DNA from: Hellea sp.
Lineage (GTDB): Bacteria > Pseudomonadota > Alphaproteobacteria > Caulobacterales > Maricaulaceae
DNA length: 44,586 bases
Direction of reading: 5' to 3'
Assembly (NCBI GenBank): GCA_020629135.1
Contig: JAHDDX010000014.1
Span: 1-44,586, forward strand
Positions 28,218 to 35,735 of the stretch are shown here, one piece after another (the first letter of the stretch is position 1; every line of letters starts with the position of its first letter). The position numbers and the translations under genes are program-made. The notes beneath the pieces are model-generated. The model searched no databases. It worked only from the letters and a program-made list of their open reading frames with translations, and had not been told where the DNA came from.

Positions 28218-28349
28218 CGCGCACAATTTCCCATCATATCTTTGCGTCGCGGGATCAATAACGCTTGCGAATTAGATTTGTGCATGCGCCCTCGATAGGT
28301 CGTCTCCGAAAGCCAAGCCCTGATCATGGGGCGGCTCAAGGAGACCCTC

Positions 28350-29090
28350 ATGAAAAGACAAATTTCGATTTCTGTATTGGCGCTGATTTGTTTGACCGCA
28401 CCTATGCCTGCAATTGCAGGCGACCTCAGTGTTTCAACCTCAATTGACTATGCCACAGAATATGTGTTTCGCGGCGTCAGCTATCAGCGCGGCGCGATCC
28501 AACCCGGCATTGAAGCAGCTTATGGAAACTGGACCTTGGGGGTCTGGTCATCACAGGCCTTGGGCGAAACCTCATCTGCGGCCATCGACGAAATTGATGT
28601 GTATGGCGGCTATGGCTGGGACTTATCCGACACGATCTCCGCCAGCGCCGGATTTACCGTCTATCACTTCCCGGACACACCGGGCGGCCTGTTTGATTTT
28701 GGCGGCGCGTCTACTTTTGAAATCAATGGCGGGCTGAGCTTTGATACGACGCTCGCGCCGTCACTGACCGCCTATTACGATTTTGATCTTGAGGCTTTTA
28801 CGCTGGAAGGTTCACTCTCTCATTCCGTTCCGGTCACTGAGAATACCTCTCTTGATCTGGGATTGGTCGGCGCCTTTGTGACGGCGGACGGCCCAGGGGA
28901 TTATGAATATGGTCTCGTTAGTGCGGCTTTGTCTTATGCCTTATCAGAAAATGTTTCCGCCTATATCGGGGCGAATTATTCCCTGTCTTCAGAAGACACC
29001 CTTCGATTTAAAGTCGACGGCAATGGGAATGGGTTTACAAACTCTGATGAACTTCTCTGGTTTGGGACGGGTATCGCGACGGGGTTTTGA
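28350..29090 (+). CDS. TorF-family putative outer-membrane porin (TIGR02001 type)
   Basis: A 246-residue protein with a signal peptide cut after about residue 23 (MPAIA|G). The mature start DLSVSTSIDYATEYVFRGVSY is the signature of the TorF/TIGR02001 family, and the rest alternates hydrophobic and polar residues and ends in an aromatic-rich strand (WFGTGIATGF), as expected for an outer-membrane beta barrel closed by a C-terminal phenylalanine. The start has AGGAG about 7 bases upstream. The transported substrate is unknown. It is a single gene with secA upstream. Confidence 0.88.
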   Translation: MKRQISISVLALICLTAPMPAIAGDLSVSTSIDYATEYVFRGVSYQRGAIQPGIEAAYGNWTLGVWSSQALGETSSAAIDEIDVYGGYGWDLSDTISASAGFTVYHFPDTPGGLFDFGGASTFEINGGLSFDTTLAPSLTAYYDFDLEAFTLEGSLSHSVPVTENTSLDLGLVGAFVTADGPGDYEYGLVSAALSYALSENVSAYIGANYSLSSEDTLRFKVDGNGNGFTNSDELLWFGTGIATGF

Positions 29091-29155
29091 TTTTTTGAGT
29101 TGTACAAAAAGCTGTGAAGGAAACGGAAGCAACGAAAAGGATAATTGATCGAGCA

Positions 29156-29183
29156 TTGAGTGCTTTCGGAATAATTTTATGAT
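29156..29183 (+). promoter_or_regulatory. Predicted sigma-70 promoter of the AT-rich lipoprotein gene
   Basis: TTGAGT (29156-29161), a 16-base spacer and TATGAT (29178-29183). The start codon is 11 bases after the -10 box, so the leader would be very short. Confidence 0.45.
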
Positions 29184-29194
29184 ATTGTAGGTTT

Positions 29195-29743
29195 ATGGCT
29201 AATCTTAGATCTATCGGTTTGCTTTTTTCATTGGCTATGGTTGGGGCATGCGCGGAAATTCAAAATTCTGCAGAACCGGCGCTAGAGCAAATCGTATTTG
29301 GGTATTATTTTGGTGAGTGTGCTGGTGATTGTGCTACTCTGTTTAAACTTGAGGGTGGAAAATTATACGCCGATGATATTGAGTTTCCTTTTGAGTTAGC
29401 TACTGATGAAGGTGGATTTTATTCCCACGAGACTGAAAAAATAACTTTCAAGAATAATCCTTTGCCGAATGAGTACTTCAATGTCTCGGAAAGATTACTT
29501 TCCGTCTTTCCTGAGGAATTTTTGAATCTGGACGAACAGGCATTCGGGTCGCCTGACGCATATGACCAAGGCGCTATATACCTTGCTGTGAAACATCAGG
29601 GAAAGCGACAGGTTTGGACAATAGATCCGGATAATAATTTTAAAGGTCCAAAATACGTCCTAAAATACAGAGAAGAAATATCGAATACGCTGAAGGATCT
29701 CGCCGATTTGTCAGAAGGGATGGGTCAGGCAGAGCTCAAATAA
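29195..29743 (+). CDS. Hypothetical lipoprotein, AT-rich gene
   Basis: A 182-residue protein I do not recognise. Residues 1-18 are a lipoprotein-type signal peptide (VGAC lipobox, lipidated Cys about 19). The mature part has a conserved-looking GECAGDCATLFKLEGG segment near residue 45, with two cysteines three apart that could form a disulphide. The rest is acidic and looks like a beta-rich domain. Base use is visibly richer in A and T than the neighbours, which suggests recent transfer. A promoter at 29156 and the palindrome starting at 29745 isolate it as a single-gene unit. Confidence 0.75.
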   Translation: MANLRSIGLLFSLAMVGACAEIQNSAEPALEQIVFGYYFGECAGDCATLFKLEGGKLYADDIEFPFELATDEGGFYSHETEKITFKNNPLPNEYFNVSERLLSVFPEEFLNLDEQAFGSPDAYDQGAIYLAVKHQGKRQVWTIDPDNNFKGPKYVLKYREEISNTLKDLADLSEGMGQAELK

Positions 29744-29744
29744 T

Positions 29745-29858
29745 GTCATTCCGGGATGACCTTTGGGTCAGACCCGGAAGATCGAGAAAGCTGGATGCTT
29801 ATTGGTTTTCACGTGTCTCGGCCTTCCGGGTTCTTGCCACGGCGAGCCCCGGAATGAC
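29745..29858. repeat. Long imperfect palindrome, dispersed-repeat type
   Basis: Outer arms GTCATTCCGGG (29745-29755) and CCCGGAATGAC (29848-29858) pair exactly over 11 bases. Inner arms ACCCGGAAG (29772-29780) and CTTCCGGGT (29823-29831) pair over 9, with CGAGA/TCTCG extending the stem beyond a two-base mismatch. The whole can fold into a long hairpin. It starts right after the lipoprotein stop and may end transcription from both sides of the convergent gap with accA. GTCATTCCGGG palindromes of this kind are common between alphaproteobacterial genes. Confidence 0.75.
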
Positions 29859-29897
29859 AATGAGTTGCCAATTAACACGAGAAATCGCGGGCCAACC

Positions 29898-30845
29898 CTA
29901 AAGTAAAGATCGTCCGATATTGAGGAATTTTTCCCGGCGTTGTTTGATCAGCGTCTCGGCATCAAGTTTGGACAGGGCTTTCAGGGATTTGACGATTTCC
30001 GAACCCACCGTTTTCACGGTTTCTCCCGGCGCTCTGTGGGCGCCCCCAACGGGTTCTTTCACGATCTGATCGATCACTTTCAGGCGTTTAAGGTCTTGCG
30101 CCGTGATTTTCATGGCTTTGGCGGCGTCCTGGGCCTTGGCGGAATCCCGCCATAATATGGACGCGCAGCCTTCCGGAGAAATCACGGAATAAATGGAATG
30201 CTCGAGCATCATGACTTTATCGGCGGTGGCGATGGCGACCGCGCCGCCTGACCCCCCTTCACCGGTAATCACGGTCACGAACGGAACCTTTAAAGACAAT
30301 CCCTTGTCAATAGAGCGGGCAATAGCTTCGGCTTGACCGCGCTCTTCGGCGCCGCGCCCCGGAAAAGCCCCGGCGGTATCTACAAAAGACACGACCGGCA
30401 GAGAAAAGCGCTCGGCCAGTTCCATTAAACGCACGGCTTTGCGGTAGCCTTCGGGCTGGGCCATGCCGAAATTATGTTTCAGGCGGCTTTCCGTATCTTT
30501 GCCTTTTTCATGCCCCATAACGACAACGCTGATACCACGTATCTTTCCCAATCCACCCATCAAGGCCGCATCATCACCATATTTACGGTCGCCAGAAAGC
30601 GGCGTGAAATGAGACACCAGCCCGTCACAATATTCACTGAAATGTGGCCGGTTGGGATGGCGGGCAACCTGGGTTTTCTCCCAAGGGCCGATTTTGGAAT
30701 AAATCGTCTGTAGTTGATCGCGGGACTTGGCTTGAACCGCTTCAACCTCGGAAATATCGGCGGAACCCGCCCGTAATTCGGCAATCTTGCTGTCCAGTTC
30801 GGCAATGGAACGCTCAAAATCCAGATAGGTGCGAACGGTTGTCAT
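29898..30845 (-). CDS. accA: Acetyl-CoA carboxylase, carboxyltransferase subunit alpha
   Basis: A 315-residue subunit, close to the 319 of E. coli AccA. Family signatures include RPHFSEYCDGL, HEKGKDTESRLKHNFGMAQPEGYRKA and FVDTAGAFPGRGAEERGQAEAIA, with the VTVITGEGGSGGAVAI oxyanion region. With AccD it transfers carboxyl from biotin to acetyl-CoA to make malonyl-CoA for fatty acid synthesis. It is a monocistronic gene here, divergent from the MFS gene. Confidence 0.97.
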   Translation of the reverse strand: MTTVRTYLDFERSIAELDSKIAELRAGSADISEVEAVQAKSRDQLQTIYSKIGPWEKTQVARHPNRPHFSEYCDGLVSHFTPLSGDRKYGDDAALMGGLGKIRGISVVVMGHEKGKDTESRLKHNFGMAQPEGYRKAVRLMELAERFSLPVVSFVDTAGAFPGRGAEERGQAEAIARSIDKGLSLKVPFVTVITGEGGSGGAVAIATADKVMMLEHSIYSVISPEGCASILWRDSAKAQDAAKAMKITAQDLKRLKVIDQIVKEPVGGAHRAPGETVKTVGSEIVKSLKALSKLDAETLIKQRREKFLNIGRSLL

Positions 30846-30961
30846 GCGTTGGGCCCTTTATATTAAGCGCGGGACTATAGCGGCGGATATTGTCAGGACA
30901 AGAGCGGATTTAAGTGAACTAAATGATTGTATCACGCGTATAAAATAAAAGTCACCGCCAG

Positions 30962-32251
30962 ATGGAATGCAATATCACCGCGTCAAAAAGTTATAAGCCT
31001 GTTAAATCTTCATCGGGCGCGTCATTGCTTTGGCGCTATGCCTTGGTCGGTCTAGTGGTCGCCTTTGCTGGCCCACCCATTTATATTCACACGCCCAAAG
31101 TCTACGGGGAAATTCACGGATTAAACCTTGCAGTTTTGGGTGGAGTTCTAGTGATGTTGCGCCTGTTGGATTTTATACAGGACCCTATTTTAGGATGGGC
31201 AATCGCAAGGTTCCGGCGTCGTATGCCATCTTTGGCCGCCCTGTTTTTTGCTTGTTTTGGATTAGGTATGGTTGGATTGTTTTTTCCGGCACCAATGGAT
31301 CCAATCGCATTATGGCTGGGCCTTTCGCTTTTATTGGTTTTCACAGGATTTTCGGGCTTACAGATAATGATCTATAGCATTGGTCTTAATCTGGCTGACA
31401 TATTAAACACGTCTCATGCGCGCGTGGCAGCATGGCGCGAAACCGCCGTTCTAATAGGTGTTTCAGGCGCCTGTATTGTGCCGGTCGCTTTGGCCCTAAC
31501 CGTTGGCGAAGCCTTAGCTTATGGCTATTATGCGCTGATATTTTTAGCGCTTTTATTATTGAGCTATTTTTTCTCACGTCCACTTTGGCATATATCGCAA
31601 ACGAATGCCGTGGTGATGTCTAATTTCGCTGATGTTTTCCGTTATAAGAATATGCGTCGCATTATGGCGCTCGGATTTGTCAATTCGGTTCCGACGGGCG
31701 TGACTTCAACTTTGTTTTTATTTTACGTAGAAGACCGTCTGGTTTCGGATTTTCACGCCGGACCGATGTTGTTGGTTTTTTTCTTAAGTGCCGCCATAGC
31801 AGCACCGCTTTGGGGGCGCTTAGCGGCACATTATTCCGTCAAACTTGTTCTGCTAACCGGCATGTGTCTGGTGATCCCGGCATTTATCTTGGCCGCTTTT
31901 CTAGGCGAGGCGGATTTTTGGCAATTTTATCTGATCTGCATTTTGTCGGGCGCGGCTTTGGGAGCGGACATGACTTTAATTCCTGCCATTTTATCAAAAG
32001 AACTCTCTGAACGAGGTCAACAAGGTGCAATAACATTTGGGTTGTGGGGATTGATTACAAAAATGGCTTTTGCGGCTGGGGCCGGTATTGCACTGATATT
32101 TGTCGGCAGAAGTGGGTATGTACCGGGTGCGGACAACCCTGAAAGCGCCCTCCGCGCGCTTGCTTTTACCTATGCACTGGTCCCTTGTTTGCTAAAGACT
32201 ATTGCGATCGTTGGTGTGTACTATTTACCTTTACCTAAACGACCGATCTAA
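30962..32251 (+). CDS. MFS/GPH-type transporter
   Basis: A 429-residue integral membrane protein with about twelve hydrophobic segments. The loop LLDFIQDPILGWAIARFRRR near residue 65 is the typical glycoside-pentoside-hexuronide (MFS_2) signature, in which an aspartate-rich motif couples transport to a cation. The start at ATG 30962 is followed by a 20-residue polar lead. The substrate is unknown. The gene is convergent with chrR and shares its last 4 bases. Transporters of this kind often accompany the ChrR-linked lipid genes, so it may belong to the same process, but I see no sigma-E promoter before it. Confidence 0.85.
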   Translation: MECNITASKSYKPVKSSSGASLLWRYALVGLVVAFAGPPIYIHTPKVYGEIHGLNLAVLGGVLVMLRLLDFIQDPILGWAIARFRRRMPSLAALFFACFGLGMVGLFFPAPMDPIALWLGLSLLLVFTGFSGLQIMIYSIGLNLADILNTSHARVAAWRETAVLIGVSGACIVPVALALTVGEALAYGYYALIFLALLLLSYFFSRPLWHISQTNAVVMSNFADVFRYKNMRRIMALGFVNSVPTGVTSTLFLFYVEDRLVSDFHAGPMLLVFFLSAAIAAPLWGRLAAHYSVKLVLLTGMCLVIPAFILAAFLGEADFWQFYLICILSGAALGADMTLIPAILSKELSERGQQGAITFGLWGLITKMAFAAGAGIALIFVGRSGYVPGADNPESALRALAFTYALVPCLLKTIAIVGVYYLPLPKRPI

Positions 32252-32910
32252 ATTTTGAAAAAGGGCTGAAGCAAGCGTGGAATAAAGGACTGGAACTTTA
32301 AGGGTTCGTCAGTTGCCGCCAATACAAGACAGGGGCCGTCTTCCATCGCAATCGGAATATGAGGGGTTTCATGATCCGCAAAATGAAGGTCTCCACGGGT
32401 ATAGGCCGTGTCACCATCATAATATCCACCAGCTAGGATCACCGTCATTTCCTGACCACCGTGACCGTGTGGTGGAACTGCTTTACCAGGGGCCATCCAC
32501 AAAAGCCGAGCCACGGCCTTGCCATCCATTTTAAGGATATGCTGACGCAGGCTTGGTGACAGCCTTTGCCATTTCAAATTGTCGATCGTTGTTTCTAGAA
32601 AATCGCCCAATATTGCAGGAATTGAAGTGTTAAAGGCTTCACTTCGCTGTTCGCGATGCTTAAGCGAATTGGGAATAAGCTTCGGTTTCTTTTTTAACAG
32701 GTCTGTGGCCGAGATCGACATGGCGGCTTCGGTCTGTTCTTCCAAAATATGACCTCCAATATCCTGATGAAGGGCGACCGTGTTCTGACAGCGAACACAG
32801 ACACTGATATGAGCTGCCAATACCAGATTAAAGGCGGTGTCATATCCGCCGGTAACATAGGTCAATAAAACATCATCGGTCGGGTGATGCTGGGCACTAA
32901 TTACGGTCAT
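32248..32910 (-). CDS. chrR: ChrR-type zinc anti-sigma factor with cupin domain
   Basis: A 220-residue anti-sigma factor. The N-terminal zinc domain has H9, H34, C38 and C41 (in AAHISVCVRC). The C-terminal cupin has H148, H150, E154 and H184 (PPHGHGGQE and TPHIPIA). From memory, the Rhodobacter sphaeroides ligands are H6/H31/C35/C38 and H141/H143/E147/H177; every one is present here with constant offsets of 3 and 7. ChrR holds RpoE inactive and releases it on singlet-oxygen stress. It is co-transcribed with rpoE (4-base overlap), the standard arrangement. No membrane segment, so it is cytoplasmic. Confidence 0.95.
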   Translation of the reverse strand: MTVISAQHHPTDDVLLTYVTGGYDTAFNLVLAAHISVCVRCQNTVALHQDIGGHILEEQTEAAMSISATDLLKKKPKLIPNSLKHREQRSEAFNTSIPAILGDFLETTIDNLKWQRLSPSLRQHILKMDGKAVARLLWMAPGKAVPPHGHGGQEMTVILAGGYYDGDTAYTRGDLHFADHETPHIPIAMEDGPCLVLAATDEPLKFQSFIPRLLQPFFKI

Positions 32911-33572
32911 CTGAAATCTCCGCTCTGTTCAGCAAGCAAGGATCTTAACTTGTTCATGCCTATCCGAATTCGAGACTTAACTGTGCCTAACGGAATACCC
33001 AGGGTTTCTGAAATTCGGGCATGGGCTTTATCTTCTATGAAGGCCATTGCCAGAACCTGTCTTTGATCAGCTGGCAATTTACTGAGCGCTACATGCACCT
33101 TATTTGCATTGATAGAGTGCCAGGCGCTTTTCTCGGGGCACACATCGCCGCTTCTTGAAAAGCTCGGATCATTGACATCGGGCAGGGGACGCGAATCCTT
33201 ACGAAGGCGATCAATTTTTTTGTTGCGGGCGATGGTGAAAATCCAAGTCGATACCGAAGCCAAGGCTGGGTTGAAACGGTCGGCTTTATGCCAAACTGTC
33301 AACAGAGTTTCCTGAGCGATTTCTTCCGCAAATCCAGCGGTTTGCCCATTTTTGATCAAAAAGGATTTTATGCGAGGGCCGTAATAATCAAAAATTTCTT
33401 GAAATGCGGAACGGTCCGATCTCTCGGCAATCGCGATCATTCGGAGCGCCCAATATTGGGCAGTCCCAGGGGGCGGATCTTGCTCTGTTTTGCGTGCGGT
33501 CATCGCGCGGCGAACCTTTTGTTGCCTCGCTAGGTTTATAGGCACAATCTTTGACTGAGTCTCGACATTCAT
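32907..33572 (-). CDS. rpoE: ECF RNA polymerase sigma factor, RpoE/ChrR group
   Basis: A 221-residue ECF sigma factor. Region 2 covers about residues 55-125 (FDYYGPRIKSFL, EEIAQETLLTVWHKADRF, WIFTIARNKKIDRLRK). Region 4 is about residues 160-212 (LPADQRQVLAMAF, then LGIPLGTVKSRIRIGMNKLR). The conserved neighbour chrR places it in the group that responds to singlet oxygen. The ATG at 33572 lies 6 bases after the -10 box of its predicted self-regulated promoter, so the message may be leaderless; an internal ATG at residue 24 would be the alternative. It probably activates its own operon and the divergent five-gene operon. Confidence 0.95.
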   Translation of the reverse strand: MNVETQSKIVPINLARQQKVRRAMTARKTEQDPPPGTAQYWALRMIAIAERSDRSAFQEIFDYYGPRIKSFLIKNGQTAGFAEEIAQETLLTVWHKADRFNPALASVSTWIFTIARNKKIDRLRKDSRPLPDVNDPSFSRSGDVCPEKSAWHSINANKVHVALSKLPADQRQVLAMAFIEDKAHARISETLGIPLGTVKSRIRIGMNKLRSLLAEQSGDFR

Positions 33573-33578
33573 GATTAT

Positions 33579-33607
33579 TATTACGGAGATTGTTTGAAAA
33601 CGGATCA
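33579..33607 (-). promoter_or_regulatory. Predicted RpoE promoter of rpoE-chrR
   Basis: On the minus strand TGATCC (33607-33602), a 17-base spacer and GTAATA (33584-33579). It matches the divergent promoter in the -35 box, spacer and GTAA core, and resembles the TGATCC-type promoters I know for R. sphaeroides RpoE. It gives autoregulation. Confidence 0.7.
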
Positions 33608-33616
33608 GATTTAATG

Positions 33617-33645
33617 TGATCCAATTTTAGATTGAAGCCGTAAAG
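33617..33645 (+). promoter_or_regulatory. Predicted RpoE promoter of the five-gene lipid operon
   Basis: TGATCC (33617-33622), a 17-base spacer and GTAAAG (33640-33645). The -35 boxes of the two divergent promoters lie back to back, 9 bases apart, with identical spacers. Transcription should start near 33652. Confidence 0.72.
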
Positions 33646-33655
33646 AGGTCAAAAC

Positions 33656-33703
33656 ATGAAAGTTTTGCACCCATGCCAATTGACACGCCCCTCCACACTT
33701 TGA
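33656..33703 (+). CDS. Possible 15-codon leader peptide
   Basis: ATG at 33656 opens a 15-codon frame (MKVLHPCQLTRPSTL) ending in TGA at 33701-33703. That stop overlaps the ATG of the FAD oxidoreductase in the form TGATG. The transcript from the predicted promoter starts within a few bases of this ATG, so it would be translated as a leaderless frame and the following gene by re-initiation, which would explain the lack of a ribosome-binding site there. The reading depends on the promoter being right; chance is possible. Confidence 0.35.
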   Translation: MKVLHPCQLTRPSTL

Positions 33704-34971
33704 TGTCAAAACGAAAAATCGCTGTCATTGGCGGTGGTATTTCGGGTATGGGAGCAAGCTTGGCGCTTTCCGAAGATCATGACGTAACCCTATTTGAGAC
33801 CCGCAAGCGTTTAGGGGGTCATGCACGTACTCTTATGGCTGGTCCAAAAGGGGACATACCGGTTGATACCGGTTTCATGGTCTTCAATTACCAAAACTAC
33901 CCTAATCTCGTAGATTTGTTTGAACGTTTGAAAGTGCCGGTTAAGCCAAGCAATATGACCTTTGCCGTCAGCCTTGATGATGGGAAATTTGAATATGGAT
34001 TGCAGAATGTCAGGCGAATTCTGGGAGACCCTAAAAATGCCGTTAATCCACGGTTCTGGCGAATGTTGCGTGACATTATAAAATTCAACAATCATGCGCG
34101 CGCGGCCGTGTCAGGGCCGGATCAAACGCTAGGTGAGCTTATTAGGTTCCTCAACTTGTCGAACGCCTTCACTCGGCGCTATATTTGTCCGCTGGCCGGG
34201 GCGATCTGGAGTACGACTTCGGATGATATTTTGGAATTCCCGGCGGAAAGCTTGCTGCGGTTTTTTGAAAATCATGGACTGCTGTCTGCGTCGGATGGGC
34301 CGAAATGGTACACGCCGGACGGCGGATCGAAAGTCTATGTGGAACGTCTAGAGCGCGTCTTAAAGGCTCAGGGATGTGACATTCGAAAAAATGCCGCAGT
34401 GAAAGAAGTGTGCCGAAAAAATGGTAGTGTGAAGATCCGTGCATATGGGGCAGACCCTGAAATTTTCGACGAAGTTATCTTCGCCTGCCATTCAGATCAG
34501 GCCATCAATTTGCTCAGTGATCCGACGCCGGATGAAGTCGCTACGATCGGGCAAATCCGGTACCGCCCCAATGAGGTTGTCCTGCATTTCGATGAACGAC
34601 AAATGCCGGTTCGGCGTAACTGCTGGTCGAGTTGGATTTACAAAGGGAGCAGCGATGACCACGCCAATAATGCTTTTACCTATTGGATGAACCTGCTCCA
34701 GGATATCCCTAAGGATACACCCATATTTGTCACCTTAAACCCGCAGACGCCCATTGCGGAAGAAAAAATTTATAACATAACGACCCTGGCTCATCCACAA
34801 TTTGATTTATCTGCCCTGAAAGCTCAACAAAAAATTCAAAAAATTCAGGGACAAAATCGGACTTGGTTTTGCGGTGCTTATTGTGGCTATGGATTCCACG
34901 AAGACGGTCTATCCAGTGGATATGAAATTGCCCGCCTGATAAAAAATACTAAATATCGCAAAGTCGCGTGA
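33703..34971 (+). CDS. FAD-dependent amine-oxidase-like oxidoreductase (probable fatty-acyl desaturase, UfaD-like)
   Basis: A 422-residue flavoprotein. The Rossmann motif IAVIGGGISGMG and VTLFETRKRLGGHARTL form the FAD site, and the end of the protein (TWFCGAYCGYGFHEDGLSSG) is the C-terminal FAD contact. It belongs to the flavin amine oxidase group regularly found with DUF1365 and cyclopropane-synthase genes. From memory, the corresponding R. sphaeroides protein desaturates methylated phospholipid acyl chains on the way to furan fatty acids. ATG 33703 fits the usual start; ATG 33673 would add 10 residues. First gene of the overlapping operon. Confidence 0.85.
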   Translation: MSKRKIAVIGGGISGMGASLALSEDHDVTLFETRKRLGGHARTLMAGPKGDIPVDTGFMVFNYQNYPNLVDLFERLKVPVKPSNMTFAVSLDDGKFEYGLQNVRRILGDPKNAVNPRFWRMLRDIIKFNNHARAAVSGPDQTLGELIRFLNLSNAFTRRYICPLAGAIWSTTSDDILEFPAESLLRFFENHGLLSASDGPKWYTPDGGSKVYVERLERVLKAQGCDIRKNAAVKEVCRKNGSVKIRAYGADPEIFDEVIFACHSDQAINLLSDPTPDEVATIGQIRYRPNEVVLHFDERQMPVRRNCWSSWIYKGSSDDHANNAFTYWMNLLQDIPKDTPIFVTLNPQTPIAEEKIYNITTLAHPQFDLSALKAQQKIQKIQGQNRTWFCGAYCGYGFHEDGLSSGYEIARLIKNTKYRKVA

Positions 34972-35735
34972 TGATCCACGCCGCTAATATTCGATGGATT
35001 AAAAGTCAGACTTTTCATGCCCGGCACGGTCAAATCGAAAATGCATTTCGCTATAATTTCGATAGTTTGATTGTACCGGTGCGTCCTCCTGCACGCAGCC
35101 CTCTCCCCTGGTTGCGTGCAGGCAAAGGCGGCCTTTTTTCCTTTAACGCCGGAGATCATGGTGACGGGAGTGACTTGCAGGTTTACGCGTGCCGGATTGC
35201 ACGGGAATATGGATTTGAAGATGTCTGTGATGGAAAAATTGAATTGATCACGCAGCCGAGATGCTTGGGGTATATTTTCAATCCGGTCTGTTTTTGGGCA
35301 TTTTATGACACATCACAAAATCTTCGGGCGGTAATTGCTGAGGTTAACAATACGGTTGGGCAAAGGCATAGCTATTTGGTTCATCATGCCGATTTGAGAC
35401 CTATTGAAACGTCTGATAAAATTAAAGCGCAAAAGCTTTTCCATGTCTCGCCCTTTCAGTCGGTCAAAGGAAATTATGTGTTCAAATTTGATCTTCGTGC
35501 AGATCGATTTCACATCGTTATCGATCATCAAAACGACCAAGAGGGCGTGTTTGCAAATATGACCGGCAGGGTAGTGCCGCTGACCCGACTTACTTTAATT
35601 CGAAGTTTTTTAACCAAGCCCTTTGGTGCAATGCGTGTGATTTTTTTGATCCATTGGCAGGCCGTAAAACTGAAACTCAAAGGTGCGGTTTACCGACGTG
35701 CTCCGGAACAGAAATCTGAAAGGATATCGCGATGA
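34971..35735 (+). CDS. DUF1365 family protein
   Basis: A 254-residue protein of the DUF1365 family. Typical segments are a basic N-terminal HARHGQIENAFRYNFDS, the ITQPRCLGYIFNPVCFWAFYD block near residue 95, VNNTVGQRHSYLVH near residue 125 and HVSPFQSVKGNYVFKFD. No biochemical activity is established to my knowledge, though it has been proposed to act (as UfaO) on methylated acyl chains. The C-terminal part has a hydrophobic segment that may touch the membrane. The ATG overlaps the preceding stop (TGATG) and its end overlaps the next start (ATGA). Confidence 0.88.
   Translation: MIHAANIRWIKSQTFHARHGQIENAFRYNFDSLIVPVRPPARSPLPWLRAGKGGLFSFNAGDHGDGSDLQVYACRIAREYGFEDVCDGKIELITQPRCLGYIFNPVCFWAFYDTSQNLRAVIAEVNNTVGQRHSYLVHHADLRPIETSDKIKAQKLFHVSPFQSVKGNYVFKFDLRADRFHIVIDHQNDQEGVFANMTGRVVPLTRLTLIRSFLTKPFGAMRVIFLIHWQAVKLKLKGAVYRRAPEQKSERISR

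Noticed and set aside
28218-28349. Search for an RNA gene or riboswitch before the porin
   Set aside because: Only short weak stems are visible, with no known riboswitch core.
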